Assembly: GCA_963765375.1 (NCBI GenBank)
Contig: CAVXVZ010000005.1
Location: 372,001 to 436,000 of the forward strand
Source: Roseiarcus sp963765375
Lineage (GTDB): Bacteria; Pseudomonadota; Alphaproteobacteria; Rhizobiales; Beijerinckiaceae
Length of the DNA: 64,000 bases
Reading direction: 5' to 3'
Shown: one piece after another, positions 17,743 to 27,121 of the stretch
How the letters are laid out: each line of letters starts with the position of its first letter
Numbering within the stretch: the stretch's first letter is position 1
Program-made: the position numbers and the translations under genes
Notes under the pieces: model-generated
What the model saw: the letters and a program-made list of their open reading frames with translations, nothing else
Told to the model about the DNA's origin: nothing
Database searches by the model: none

Positions 17743-18070
17743 GCGCAATATCATGCCTCGTCTATGCTTTCAATGACCGATTTGTCATCCCCGGCCAGCT
17801 GGGTAACTAGCCGGCTAATAGGTCGGCGGCGTCGCAGACCGCACAATTCGAACGGGAATTCGCTGATGGGAGGGTTCCGGCGGATCAACTGGGCCCGAGC
17901 GCCGCTGGTAAACGAGGGGGTCTCGGCCTGAAAGGGGGCTGGGGCTCGAAGGCTCAATTCCCCGAAACTGTTCTCGTCGCGGTCACGCTCGCCCGAGCGC
18001 GCTTTCCTCACGACGGGGATATGGTCTCCGCCGGGTCTTATTTCCTTCCAGTTCTTTGAGTCCCTTCTGT
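17743..18070. other. gap without a recognisable gene
   Basis: This is the interval between the broken beta-helix gene (divergent side) and the 3' end of the polymerase/ligase gene. The ORFs are short and unsupported. Confidence 0.35.
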
Positions 18071-19863
18071 TTATATTCGTGCCTCATCAAAATAACCATG
18101 GCCAACAGGAAAAAAATCAGCACGTTGTTTTCCCGCTCCGACAGAACAAGTCTGTAGAAAGCGAAGGCGACGAAGCTGCAGGCGAGCGCGCCCCCAATGG
18201 CGCCCCCATTCCGACAAGTCGGTCAGGTAAGCGCGGACGCCATACCAAATCGGCAGCAACACCAATCCGGTGAAAAACAAAAATCCGGGAACGCCTGTCT
18301 CCACCAGCAGCGAGATGACGTAGCTGTCGATCGAGGAGCCGATGTCATAGCCGCCAGTCCCGAAACCGTGCCCCGTGATCGGGTTCGACTTGACGAGCGG
18401 CCAGGCGGCCGCCCATTGCACCCATCGCCCATTGTTGCTGGCTGCCTCCGCGCCGCCCCCGAGCACTATATTGTGCGCCCTGGGCCAGAAAAGAATCAGC
18501 GCGAGCACGATGGCGAACGTGACCGCGCCCATGGCGCCGACCAGCGCCGGCGCCAGACTCGCCCTGTCGCTGAGCGCCTTCCTTATCGACCAGATAACGA
18601 CGAAGGTCGCCATTGAGACGATAAAACCGACATAGCCGCCGCGTGACCCGGAAACGAATATTCCGGCCATTCCGCTGATCACAACGGTCCAGCCGAGGCA
18701 CCTTTCGAAGACACCCTCTCGGTGCATAGCAAAGAATAGTCCAATGGGGATAGCGATAATCTCAAACTCTCCGAGGGATAGGGGGGACATAAATATTGAC
18801 GAAGCCCGGTATAGACCTCAGGAATCCCCTCATTTTCGAGAAAGGTATGTTTTCGAGGCCTTTTGGCCCTCACGCGGGGCGAAAGGAGGGCCATAAGCTC
18901 CTATGGTGAGCATGGCGCGACCTCTTTCTGATAATTCGGAGCCCCGAACCCGCGCTTCAGGACTCGTCAGACGAGAGTCGTCGCAGCGAAGCGCCAACCT
19001 TGAGTTGCATTTCGGCCCCGAAAAAATGAGGGGATAGCTGAGGGTATAGACCATTCCTTAAAGCCGCTGCGTCGCTTGCCAAGTTTTCGAAACACAGGAT
19101 TGGATGCGACGAGTGACGCGAGCATGCTCTTCGGAAAGACATCGATCAAGAAGCGATGCTGGAGTCTAAACTCCAATATACCAACTGCAGTGATGAGTAT
19201 CGCACAAAAACATATGGTTTTCAATATAAAGATTACGTCATTTCTTCCCTTTAAAATATATAATAATGCAAGTAGTGGAACGTACCACAGGAGAATAGCG
19301 TCAACTACGCCAGATAGGGACGATCCCGGAAGTTCTCCCCCAGGAATGGACGCGATTGCCATGACAAGATAACCGACCGCACAACCGACAATCAGCAGAG
19401 ACGAGCGAGCGCGGTCTGCAATGTGTCGCCGAACCCCTGATGAAGACGCCACGGCGAACAGCATTGGAACAAGAAAGAAGAAAGTCACAACTCTTCGGAT
19501 CGAGATCCAAGGCGAGTCGCCAAACTGAGCCGTATAATAGTAAGGAACGCAGAGATCCGCGATCAGCATAACGAAGAAAGTCTTGCGGATAAACGTAGGG
19601 AAGACGAGCGGGACCTCGGGCATCACCCAGAGCAGCACGACGCCGACCGCCGCAACCATGCCGAAAGCTCCCAATGGCGGGAGAGCGACGGCCGCGAAGC
19701 CAACAATCGCTCCCAGACCTATGGTCAGCGCGGCCCATGCGACAATCGGCGCGAGGATGCGAATGACGCCGGGCAAGGCGCGGACGGCCAGCCTCGTCCG
19801 CGCCGTTACGAGCAAAGAGGTTAGAGCGAAGCGGTTCCTGAGCCGCATTGTCACGCCTGTCAC
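18071..19863 (-). pseudogene. O-antigen polymerase/ligase-type membrane protein, broken by a MITE and a frameshift
   Basis: The N-terminal half (19863 to about 19043) has many hydrophobic segments (LAPIVAWAALTIGLGAIVGFAA, FFVMLIADLCVPYYYT). The C-terminal half (from about 18807) carries the ligase-type stretch GIFVSGSRGGYVGFIVS and GHGFGTGGYD. The organisation fits Wzy/WaaL-like proteins of O-antigen or exopolysaccharide assembly. A 226-bp MITE separates the halves. After removal the two frames still disagree. A run of six C at 18781-18786 would restore the frame if it were five, so a second lesion or a sequencing error is present. Confidence 0.75.
18817..19042. mobile_element. 226-bp MITE with IS4-type ends
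   Basis: The ends are CTCAG-GA-ATCCCCTCATTTT and AAAATGAGGGGAT-AG-CTGAG, nearly the same as those of the IS4-family element at 8584. The 9-bp sequence GGTATAGAC flanks both sides (18808-18816 and 19043-19051). The interior has no transposase, so it must move in trans, most likely by the transposase at 8697. Confidence 0.88.
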
Positions 19864-20309
19864 GCCTGTCGAACTCCCGATCGCTGTCGCGGTCGCGACC
19901 GTTGTACCTCATCCGAGAAAGCGGCGAGCTTCCTCGCGTTGTGGTTAACCGCCATCGTCCGCGCTTGGCTTCATTTGTTGACCGGCCTGGTCGAGTTTCA
20001 TGGTCGCGCTAGGGCCGCTTTTTAGAAAGGACAAACAGTGGCAGCCTCTATACAGGTTTTCAGCGGATTTTGCCATTTGTCTCACGAAAATACATTTGCA
20101 ATGTTACAGGAACCAAAAAAGATGATCAAATGATGGAGTCCGCGCCCGAAGGCGATCGAGGCGCCGGATGAGTTTCGCGCGGGCTCAGGGAGTCCTGGGA
20201 ATACGGTGACACTTGCATCATTCGCTAATTCTGTTGCATCAACAAGCGATTGTTGAAGCATGCATGTGTCACCGATATCCCGCGCCCATTGAGTTTAGTC
20301 TCTGAGTTT
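19864..20309. other. 446-bp gap holding a palindrome
   Basis: This is an intergenic stretch upstream of the polymerase/ligase gene and downstream of the DUF4105 gene. GTCACGCCT occurs twice in tandem at its left edge. The only distinct structure is the palindrome at 20205-20273. A 31-codon frame from GTG 20038 is not convincing. Confidence 0.5.
20205..20273. repeat. 69-bp imperfect palindrome
   Basis: The outer arms GGTGACACTTGCAT (20205-20218) and ATGCATGTGTCACC (20260-20273) pair at 13 of 14 positions. Inside them CAACAA and TTGTTG can form an inner stem around a 4-base loop. It may be a transcribed hairpin at the end of the DUF4105 unit or a small repetitive element. Confidence 0.55.
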
Positions 20310-21353
20310 CTACTTCCCCGCCTCGTCCCACGGCGACGGAACGCCGACGCGGATGGCCTGCGAGAAATCCGGCGACCCATCAGCCGCCTTCGCCTTGTCG
20401 CTGATCGCCGCCCGCTCCATGAGTTCCGCGAGCGGCATCGTCGTCACCACCACCCGCTGGTCGTAGAGATAGCCGGGCAGGAAGCCGTTGACGACGAGCC
20501 GCCAGTCGAGCGGAAACGCGCCGCCGGCCGCGCGCACAATCTTGAACACGACGGTCGCGCAGTTGGCGATGATCGAATTGTAGAACTTCGGCCGTTCGGC
20601 GAGCGCGGTCGCTTCCGCGACATATTGCGCAAGCAGCGCGCGCGCCTGTTCGGGGGGCGTGTTGAGCCGGTAGAGCCGCACGTCCTCGCCGCGCACATTC
20701 GTGCGCAACCGCACCGAATCGCGCTCGGTGGTGGCGAGATAGACGAGGGTGTGGGATTTGAACGCGTCGGCGATCGGCGAGAATTCGCTCGCCTTCTCGC
20801 GCCGCACCTCGACTGACCAGGCGATGTGGTCGCCGTCCTCGAAGCCGAAGCTCATAATGACGTGAGCCATCTCCGGCCCCGCCCAGTAGGCGAGAAAAAG
20901 ATCGAGGGTTTTCAGTTTGGAGAGGTCGTAGGAGCGCTTGGACCAGCGCTCGGTGAAGTCATCGTCGGTGCGCCAGTCGAAGTCGCGCACGTCGGAGAGG
21001 GTCAGGATGTCGCCGTCGATCGCGCCGGTCGTCTGCCGGGCGACATCCGGCGCCCAGTCGCCGTCGAGCGGGGGCCTGATCGTGCTCCACCAGAAGAGGA
21101 GCGCGCCGAAGGCGATCGCGAACAGGGTCAGCCCAACGAGGGATCGGCGCAGGAACAGCGCCGCCATGGTCGCAAGGCCGAGCGCGGCGAAGAAGCACGC
21201 CGCGAGCGCCCTCGCCCCTTCCGGCGCCGGAAGGCGGAACCACAGCGCCAGCGCTCCCCACGCGCTGACGGGAGCGACGATCAGAACCGAAACGAGGATC
21301 CGTAGAAGCGCAGCGACGGCGCGTCGTCCCCATCCCGATGGCGCCTCGCGCAT
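20310..21353 (-). CDS. DUF4105 membrane protein (Lnb N-terminal periplasmic domain-like)
   Basis: The 347-residue protein starts with three hydrophobic segments (residues 12-100), then a periplasmic domain. MSFGFEDGDHIAWSVEVRR and YNSIIANCATVVFKIVR match DUF4105, the family related to the lipoprotein intramolecular acyltransferase Lnb, with conserved His/Glu and a candidate catalytic Cys in NCAT. It may modify an envelope lipoprotein, but activity is inferred. The following genes on this strand (21401-23550) are separated by gaps of about 50-135 bp. Confidence 0.8.
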   Translation of the reverse strand: MREAPSGWGRRAVAALLRILVSVLIVAPVSAWGALALWFRLPAPEGARALAACFFAALGLATMAALFLRRSLVGLTLFAIAFGALLFWWSTIRPPLDGDWAPDVARQTTGAIDGDILTLSDVRDFDWRTDDDFTERWSKRSYDLSKLKTLDLFLAYWAGPEMAHVIMSFGFEDGDHIAWSVEVRREKASEFSPIADAFKSHTLVYLATTERDSVRLRTNVRGEDVRLYRLNTPPEQARALLAQYVAEATALAERPKFYNSIIANCATVVFKIVRAAGGAFPLDWRLVVNGFLPGYLYDQRVVVTTMPLAELMERAAISDKAKAADGSPDFSQAIRVGVPSPWDEAGK

Positions 21354-21400
21354 GCGGCCTTCTTCCCCCTTCAGCCGCGGCGCGACTTAAGCGCCGGCGC

Positions 21401-21673
21401 TTAATCCGCTGCCGGCGCGACTGCCGACGCCTCGGTGGCCGGGCCGACAATCGCGAAAAAGGTGAGCGTCACTCTTTCGCCGACCTTCATGCGGTTGATT
21501 CTGACGCCCCTGGCGAGCTTGTAGGTCGAGCCATCTTCGAAGGTGACGGTATGCCTCATCATGTCGACCGACTTTATTCTTCCGGTCGCCGTGACGTTCG
21601 GCCCGGCCGCAAAGGCCAGCGCCGCGGCGCTGAGGAACCCGACGGCGGCGAACGCGCGGAGCGTCTTGTGCAT
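21401..21673 (-). CDS. small exported DUF1344 protein
   Basis: The 90-residue protein has a clear signal peptide (FAAVGFLSAAALAFA, cleavage near residue 23). The mature part GRIKSVDMMRHTVTFEDGSTYKLARG matches DUF1344 small beta-barrel proteins of Hyphomicrobiales. Its role is unknown; it is expected in the periplasm. It lies 47 bp upstream of the DUF4105 gene on the same strand. Confidence 0.7.
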   Translation of the reverse strand: MHKTLRAFAAVGFLSAAALAFAAGPNVTATGRIKSVDMMRHTVTFEDGSTYKLARGVRINRMKVGERVTLTFFAIVGPATEASAVAPAAD

Positions 21674-21777
21674 CGATTTCTCCTTTCGAGACTCTGGCGC
21701 GGCGGCGATGCAAGGCGCTGCCGCGCGGCGGCTAAGGTCGAAGCTTAAACAGGGCGCTCGCGGCGATCTCGTGGCGG

Positions 21778-22602
21778 TCAGCCTTCGCTTTGGTGTCCGC
21801 CCGATAGCGGCACGAACGGGATGACCTTGCCGCCGAAAATATCCGAGCGCGATACGCTCGTTGCGCCGCCCTCGTCGGTCTTCTTGACCACTTTCAGAAT
21901 ATGCTGCGCCCCCGGCGGACCGACAGGAATGACCATGATGCCGCTCGGCTTCAGTTGCTGCAGCAGCGGCGGAGGGATGTGGTCGATGCCGCAGGTGACG
22001 ATGATCTTGTCGAACGGCGCCGCGTCCTCCCAGCCGTAATAGCCGTCGCCGCTCTTCGTCGTGATGTTCCCGTATTCGTGGTAGCCGGCGGCGATGAGCC
22101 GGTCGTAGACGCCGCGGGTGCGCGCCGCCAGCTCAGGGATGATCTCGATCGAATGGATGCGGCTCGTGAGATAGGTGAGCAGCGCCGACTGGAAGCCCGA
22201 GCCGGTGCCGATTTCGAGCACCTTGTCGCCGTGCACCTGGATCGCGCTGGTCATCCGGCCCATCGTGCCGGGCGGAGTGATGGTGACGCCGAAACCGATG
22301 TCGAGATAGTGCCCGACGTAGGCGTCCTCGCGGTTCTCGGGCAGGCAGAACTCCTGGCGCGGAGTTAACAGGAAGGCGCGCTTGTCGGCGGCCGTCCAGA
22401 GGTCGTTGAAGCTCAACAGCACCTGATAGCGGTCCCAGCGCCGCTCGAGGTATTTGGGGTCTTCGGCGGGTCGGTTGGCCGTCATCCAGGCGACGAACTC
22501 GGCCTTGCTCGAAAGGGGCGGCCCCTCGGCGGCCGAGGCCGCGAGCGGCGCGGAAGCGGCGATGCTGGCCGCGGCGCCGATGAGAAATTCGCGTCTGAGC
22601 AT
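21778..22602 (-). CDS. exported protein-L-isoaspartate O-methyltransferase-like protein
   Basis: About 274 residues. ATG 22602 gives the Tat-like signal MLRREFLIGAAASIAASAP, so I prefer it to the upstream start at 22656. The body has a PCMT-type SAM domain: KVLEIGTGSGFQSALLTYL, SIEIIPELAAR, SGDGYYGWEDAAPFDKIIVT and PSGIMVIPVGPPG. PCMTs repair isoaspartyl residues. A periplasmic Tat-exported form is unusual because the SAM supply there is unclear, so the true substrate is uncertain. Confidence 0.8.
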   Translation of the reverse strand: MLRREFLIGAAASIAASAPLAASAAEGPPLSSKAEFVAWMTANRPAEDPKYLERRWDRYQVLLSFNDLWTAADKRAFLLTPRQEFCLPENREDAYVGHYLDIGFGVTITPPGTMGRMTSAIQVHGDKVLEIGTGSGFQSALLTYLTSRIHSIEIIPELAARTRGVYDRLIAAGYHEYGNITTKSGDGYYGWEDAAPFDKIIVTCGIDHIPPPLLQQLKPSGIMVIPVGPPGAQHILKVVKKTDEGGATSVSRSDIFGGKVIPFVPLSGGHQSEG

Positions 22603-22737
22603 GAGCGGTTCCCTGATTCGAGCGCTTCGATTTCTGCGCGGGCGCGTATCTAGCACGAATGGTCAAGAGTGTGGCCTGTTCAAGGCTTGGTTGCGGAGCC
22701 GTTCCGCCGCCGGGACCGCGGGCGGCCGGGTGCGCCG

Positions 22738-23550
22738 TTATCGCCCGACCCGCCTCGCCAGGAACGCGCGCAATTCCGCCCAAGACTTTTCTGCCGCGCT
22801 GCGGTCGTAGGCGAGCGTCATTCCCATGACCTGCCGCCCGGCGCCAAACTCCGGCAGGTCGAACGCGTGGGCCGCACCAGGATAAACGACGAGCTTGACC
22901 ATGCCGGGCGCCTGCCGCTTCGCCAGCGCCGCGCAATCGGCGGCGGGCGTCACGTCGTCCTTGCCGCCGACGAGGATCAAAGTCGGGATGGCGAGCGTCG
23001 CGTCCGCTTCGTTGGCGCATGGAGGATAGAAGGCCGCCGACGCCTTGAACGCGCCCGCGCCCGCCGCGGGGGCGGCGGCGATCTTGAGCGCCGTGTCGGC
23101 GCCCTGGGAGAAGCCGACCGCCGCGATGCGCCTGGGGTCGACAAAGGGCTGGCCAGCGAGGAAGCCGAGCGCGCCGTAGGCGTCGGCGACGCCCTGAGGG
23201 AAGTCGACCGCGCAGGTTTCCTTCAAACCCCGGGTGGCGAAGTCGTCGACGAACAGCGCGACATAGCCCCAAGACGCGAGCGCGTCGCCGATCGAGCGGC
23301 GGTTCGCGGGCAGGCCAAGGCAGGTGTGCAGGAGCACGACCGCCGGAAAGGGTCCGGCGCCCTTCGGCCGCGTCACATAGCCCTCGATCGGGTCGCCGCG
23401 GCCGGCGCTCGTGAACTTGACCAGCTCATCGGCCGAAGCGGGAGCGCCAAGGATCACGAGCCCGGCCAGCGCCGCGGCGCCGAGCCATCGATAAGCGAAA
23501 CCGCGCAAGGCGCTCCTCTCCAGCGACGAAGGAGGCGCAAACAGCCGCAT
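22738..23550 (-). CDS. dienelactone hydrolase family protein, exported
   Basis: About 270 residues from ATG 23550, with a hydrophobic N-terminal segment (WLGAAALAGLVILGAPASA). The alpha/beta-hydrolase parts are VVLLHTCLGLPANRR, IAAVGFSQGADTALKI (the nucleophile elbow has Ser in G-F-S-Q-G), LVGGKDDVTPAADCAAL (Asp) and YPGAAHAFDLPEF (His). The substrate is unknown. The open frame continues upstream to 23664 into the repeat element, but the downstream ATG gives a normal signal sequence. Confidence 0.78.
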   Translation of the reverse strand: MRLFAPPSSLERSALRGFAYRWLGAAALAGLVILGAPASADELVKFTSAGRGDPIEGYVTRPKGAGPFPAVVLLHTCLGLPANRRSIGDALASWGYVALFVDDFATRGLKETCAVDFPQGVADAYGALGFLAGQPFVDPRRIAAVGFSQGADTALKIAAAPAAGAGAFKASAAFYPPCANEADATLAIPTLILVGGKDDVTPAADCAALAKRQAPGMVKLVVYPGAAHAFDLPEFGAGRQVMGMTLAYDRSAAEKSWAELRAFLARRVGR

Positions 23551-23586
23551 CGGCGGACTGTCGTCAAGCGCCCGCATCCCGTCGCC

Positions 23587-23875
23587 AGAAAAGCCAACAA
23601 ACCTTTGCGATAATCCGAAGCGCATGATATTGTCCTCGCTATCGTCGGATCTGGGGCGCGCCATCCGCCTGGGGCCGTTTGACTCGAACGCCTCCCTGGA
23701 TGGCCGAAGGACCTCGAAAGGAGCGTTTGACCGCTGATTCAGGACCTAAGCCATTCAAAAGTCTCCGATTCGCGGAAGAGAAATCTTTTGATTTTCCTTC
23801 CCTAGCGGCTTGGATTTTCCTTCCGTCGGCTTTGACTTTTCTTCCCTCGGCTTGGAAAATCCTTCCAGGGCGCGG
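23587..23875 (+). repeat. intergenic composite element, copy B
   Basis: It shares TTTGCGATAATC-x-GAA with copies A and C. The promoter-like hexamers TTGCGA (23605-23610) and TATTGT (23628-23633) are 17 bases apart. The second block (CTAAGCCATTCAAAAGTCTC, near 23746) precedes four units ending in CCTTCC or CTTCC (about 23783-23872). The element reads toward the small gene at 23961 and is divergent from the hydrolase gene, whose extended frame overlaps it. Confidence 0.7.
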
Positions 23876-23960
23876 GCGCTGGAGTTGCTGACGCAGCCGC
23901 CCTTTCGCCGGGCTCGCGCGCCGCCGGCCAAGACGCAGAATGTTGCAGTGGAGGATGGCG

Positions 23961-24233
23961 ATGAGCGACCAGACGAAGGGCGACAAGCCGGCCCGGATCG
24001 GCGAGATCCTGGACGTCATGCGAAACACCTGGGACCTGCCCGCCGATTGCAACGAGGGCGAGCTCTTCGCCTACGCCGAGACGCTCTACGACCGGATCGC
24101 GAGCGGCGACGGCAAGGACGCGCTCTACGCCTATCTTGGCGGCGTTCAGACCGACAATCTGGAGATGCCGCCGTCCGACGCCTTCAAGGCGATCGTCGAT
24201 CGATCGCTCTCGCTCGCGCAAGATTGGCGCTGA
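23961..24233 (+). CDS. hypothetical small acidic protein
   Basis: The 90-residue protein starts MSDQTKGDKPARIGEILDVMR. It is soluble, mostly helical by composition, with no signal or membrane segment. I do not recognise a family. ATG 23961 is preferred over 23940. It follows copy B of the composite element, which may provide its promoter, and precedes tRNA-Thr. Confidence 0.6.
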   Translation: MSDQTKGDKPARIGEILDVMRNTWDLPADCNEGELFAYAETLYDRIASGDGKDALYAYLGGVQTDNLEMPPSDAFKAIVDRSLSLAQDWR

Positions 24234-24320
24234 TCAGGCGCCGAGCCGCCGCCTTGCCATGGGCCCCCGCCTATGGCAGGAACCGCGGCGCTTGTTCGCG
24301 CATCGGCGCGGGCTAAGGAC

Positions 24321-24395
<75 letters not shown>

Positions 24396-24768
24396 TTATT
24401 TCAAGCCCTTACGACGGACGGGCGGATCGGCCTCGGGATCGAGTCACCAAATAGTCACCAACGCAATCTGCTGCAAACTTCTAGCGGATCTTGAGACGCC
24501 CCGCCGACTGCCGCCTCGGCGCTCTGGCTCCCAGTCGTACATGCCGGACCGGTGGCGCAGACTGCACGCCGCCGCGCGCCTCTTGAAAAGCTCCGCCCCA
24601 AGCGCCCGTCGCTGGATGCTTGCCAAGGGCGCCTTCGAGCTTGTGCTTTCTCCACGCGACTGCGATAGACCCGCCGCCGCGCCTCGGATATTTTGTCGCA
24701 CGCATGTGAACATCAAAACGCATAGATGGATATCGATCTCTCGCAGATCATCGGATAGTTTGCTCCCC
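24396..24768. other. 373-bp gap without a recognisable gene
   Basis: It lies between tRNA-Thr and the desaturase. The desaturase frame is open through it, but homology starts only at 24769. The AGTCACCAA repeats at about 24441-24460 are too short to interpret. Confidence 0.4.
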
Positions 24769-25959
24769 ATGACCCAGGATTCCGGTTCACAATTGGAACC
24801 GTCGCCGGACGGCCCCGTGACGTCGGATATCGTCTATCCGTCCGCCGTACCCTTCGTTATCGTTCATCTGGCTTGCTTTGCGGCGATCTGGACGGGCGTC
24901 AGCGTCGAGGCGCTCGCGATCGGGGTCGGTCTCTACTGGCTCCGGATCTTCGCCATCGGGGCTGGCTATCACCGCTACTTTTCCCACCGCGCCTATGAAA
25001 CCAGCCGCGTATTTCAGTTCGTTCTCGCGGCGATTGCGCAGACGACGGCGCAGAAAAGCGTGTTGTGGTGGGCAGCCAACCATCGTGATCATCACCTCCA
25101 TTCCGATACCGAGCTCGACGTCCATTCGCCGCGCCATTTCGGATTCGTCTATAGTCATCTGGGCTGGATCTTCGCCCGACGCTACGAGACGACAAATTTC
25201 GCCAGGGTGGCCGACCTGGCCCGATATCCCGAGCTGATGTGGCTGCATCGCTACGAACTGGCGCCTCCGTTCGCGCTCGCGCTCGCCTGTTTCGCCGCCG
25301 CCGGTTGGCCTGGCCTCATCGTCGGCTTCTTCTGGAGCACCGTTGCGGTCTATCACGCGACGTTCTGCATCAACTCGCTCGCGCATGTCGTCGGACGGCG
25401 GCGCTACGTGACCGGCGACGATTCCCGCAACAATTGGCTCCTGGCCATTTTCACGATGGGCGAGGGCTGGCACAACAACCATCATGCGTTCCAGAGCAGC
25501 GTTCGCCAGGGGTTCCGCTGGTGGGAATATGATCCGACTTTTTATCTCCTGAAGCTGCTTGAGCGTCTTGGGCTGGTCTGGAAATTGAAGCTCCCGCCCC
25601 TCGAGGTCGTGCAAAATCAGCATCGGCTCGGGAGCCGCGTCACCCTTCGCGCCGCCCTGCAAGTCGCCGAAAGTTTCAACGCCGAGCGCATCGCAGCCGC
25701 GGTCGCGAGCGCGCTGGGAAATCGCGGCTTGGCCGATCTCCGCGCCCGCCTTTGCCAGGCGCAGCCATTCGCCGTCATGGAAGTCTTCAGCGAATTGAAC
25801 CTGCCTCACATTCCGAGCAAGGCTGAGATCGTCCGTCGCGCCCGGTCGCTGCTTGCCAACTCACCCTCGTTGGAGGACATCGCCGCAAAGGCGCATGAGC
25901 TTCTTCTGGAGGCGATCGGGACGCGGCTGGCGACGCTCGCCGCGCAATCGGCCAACTGA
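24769..25959 (+). CDS. acyl-CoA/acyl-lipid fatty acid desaturase
   Basis: About 396 residues. The three His boxes of delta-9-type desaturases are present: HRYFSH, HRDHH and HNNHH (within GEGWHNNHHAF). Several hydrophobic segments flank them, so it is an integral membrane di-iron enzyme that makes unsaturated fatty acids. The last 100 residues form a helical extension beyond the catalytic part. ATG 24769 is chosen because upstream sequence lacks homology. Confidence 0.9.
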   Translation: MTQDSGSQLEPSPDGPVTSDIVYPSAVPFVIVHLACFAAIWTGVSVEALAIGVGLYWLRIFAIGAGYHRYFSHRAYETSRVFQFVLAAIAQTTAQKSVLWWAANHRDHHLHSDTELDVHSPRHFGFVYSHLGWIFARRYETTNFARVADLARYPELMWLHRYELAPPFALALACFAAAGWPGLIVGFFWSTVAVYHATFCINSLAHVVGRRRYVTGDDSRNNWLLAIFTMGEGWHNNHHAFQSSVRQGFRWWEYDPTFYLLKLLERLGLVWKLKLPPLEVVQNQHRLGSRVTLRAALQVAESFNAERIAAAVASALGNRGLADLRARLCQAQPFAVMEVFSELNLPHIPSKAEIVRRARSLLANSPSLEDIAAKAHELLLEAIGTRLATLAAQSAN

Positions 25960-25968
25960 TCCAGCGCG

Positions 25969-26958
25969 TCATTTGACTTTCGCCGGCTCCCGCGCGCGCT
26001 GTCGCGATCTGACGGCGGCGCCGTCCAGCCACACGGTCGCGTTTTTCGGATCGAACACGATCGTACCGAAGAGTCGTAGAAACGAGGCGCCAAGCTGGGC
26101 CGCGGGCTCGGTCATGTCTGCGATCCCGCCGCATGCGTCGGGGGGCTTCACGATCAAATGGAAATCGTCGATTTGCGCGATCGTCCTGCTTTGCCCGTCT
26201 TCGATGCCAAGCGTGCGGTCCTCGACCGCGTAGCGAGGCCGTCGCTCGCGGCCGTCGCAGGTCCAGACGTCGATGTCGCCGGCCTTGTCGAGTTTGATTC
26301 CGCTCGCGGCGAGACGCTCGAACAGCGCTTGGTTGATGTCGACCGAGTGGGCATAAACGGCGTCCTCGTAGCCGGTGTCGATTTGCGCGAACGCGCGGAC
26401 CTCTCCGAGACGCACGAATACGACCGGAACATTGGGAAGACTCGCGTCGGTCGCTGAAGGCTCGGACGAAAAGAAGCCGTTCTGGGCGATGGGAACGAGG
26501 CCGCGCGCGATCAGAGCTTCCCGCCGGCATGGCTCGGCGCCCAGATAGGCCGCGTCCGCCGTCAATTGGACGGTCAGACGGGACAGGAGATTGGCGCCAA
26601 TGACGCCGAGCTGGCCTTTTTCCGGTTGCCGCAGCAAGCCATAGCGCGCGAGATGAAAATCGCCTCGCTCAACGCCCGGCAGCGAAATCGCCGCCTCCCG
26701 GGCCGCCCCTTCCGGGCCAGGGAAGGCCTCGGCCGACAACGAGCTCCGCGTCGCGCCGTAATCGAGGAGGAACGGGCCGGTCACGCCGTCGGCGGTGAGT
26801 TCGATATAGGGAGAGGCTCCATTCGGGACGCTAACCCTCGCGTATAGGCGCCCGCCGCAGAGCGCTTCCTGGTCTTGGTCTCCGATCGCCATGCCGACGC
26901 CAGATATAAGCGCTGCAAGCGCTGCGAACGAGAGAGAGATGGTCCTGACGGTCACCAT
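25969..26958 (-). CDS. exported retropepsin-like aspartyl protease-like protein
   Basis: About 329 residues with a signal sequence (ISLSFAALAALISGVGMA). Two aspartyl-protease-like half-sites are visible: LLDYGATRSSL near residue 65 and AQIDTGYEDAVY near residue 195. GVIGANLLSRLTVQL and SFLRLFGTIVFDPKNATVWL resemble the flanking strands. The first site has D-Y-G instead of D-T-G/D-S-G, so protease activity is doubtful. It is convergent with the desaturase, with only 9 bases between them. Confidence 0.65.
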   Translation of the reverse strand: MVTVRTISLSFAALAALISGVGMAIGDQDQEALCGGRLYARVSVPNGASPYIELTADGVTGPFLLDYGATRSSLSAEAFPGPEGAAREAAISLPGVERGDFHLARYGLLRQPEKGQLGVIGANLLSRLTVQLTADAAYLGAEPCRREALIARGLVPIAQNGFFSSEPSATDASLPNVPVVFVRLGEVRAFAQIDTGYEDAVYAHSVDINQALFERLAASGIKLDKAGDIDVWTCDGRERRPRYAVEDRTLGIEDGQSRTIAQIDDFHLIVKPPDACGGIADMTEPAAQLGASFLRLFGTIVFDPKNATVWLDGAAVRSRQRAREPAKVK

Positions 26959-27121
26959 GCGATTGGTTAGGATCGGCAACCAGAGGCCTGTCAATGGCGC
27001 CCCCATTTCTGGCGCAAACCCCGGTGTGTGATATGGGCGTCCTGGACGATGACAGAGTCGCCTGGTTTGGGGTCGACGTCGGGTTCCGCAAACTTCTCTC
27101 GCGCGCCAGGGGGTCCCGCGC

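Noticed and set aside
20038..20133. 31-codon ORF with a GTG start in the gap 19864-20309
   Set aside because: It has a plausible SD but is too short and unsupported by any family.
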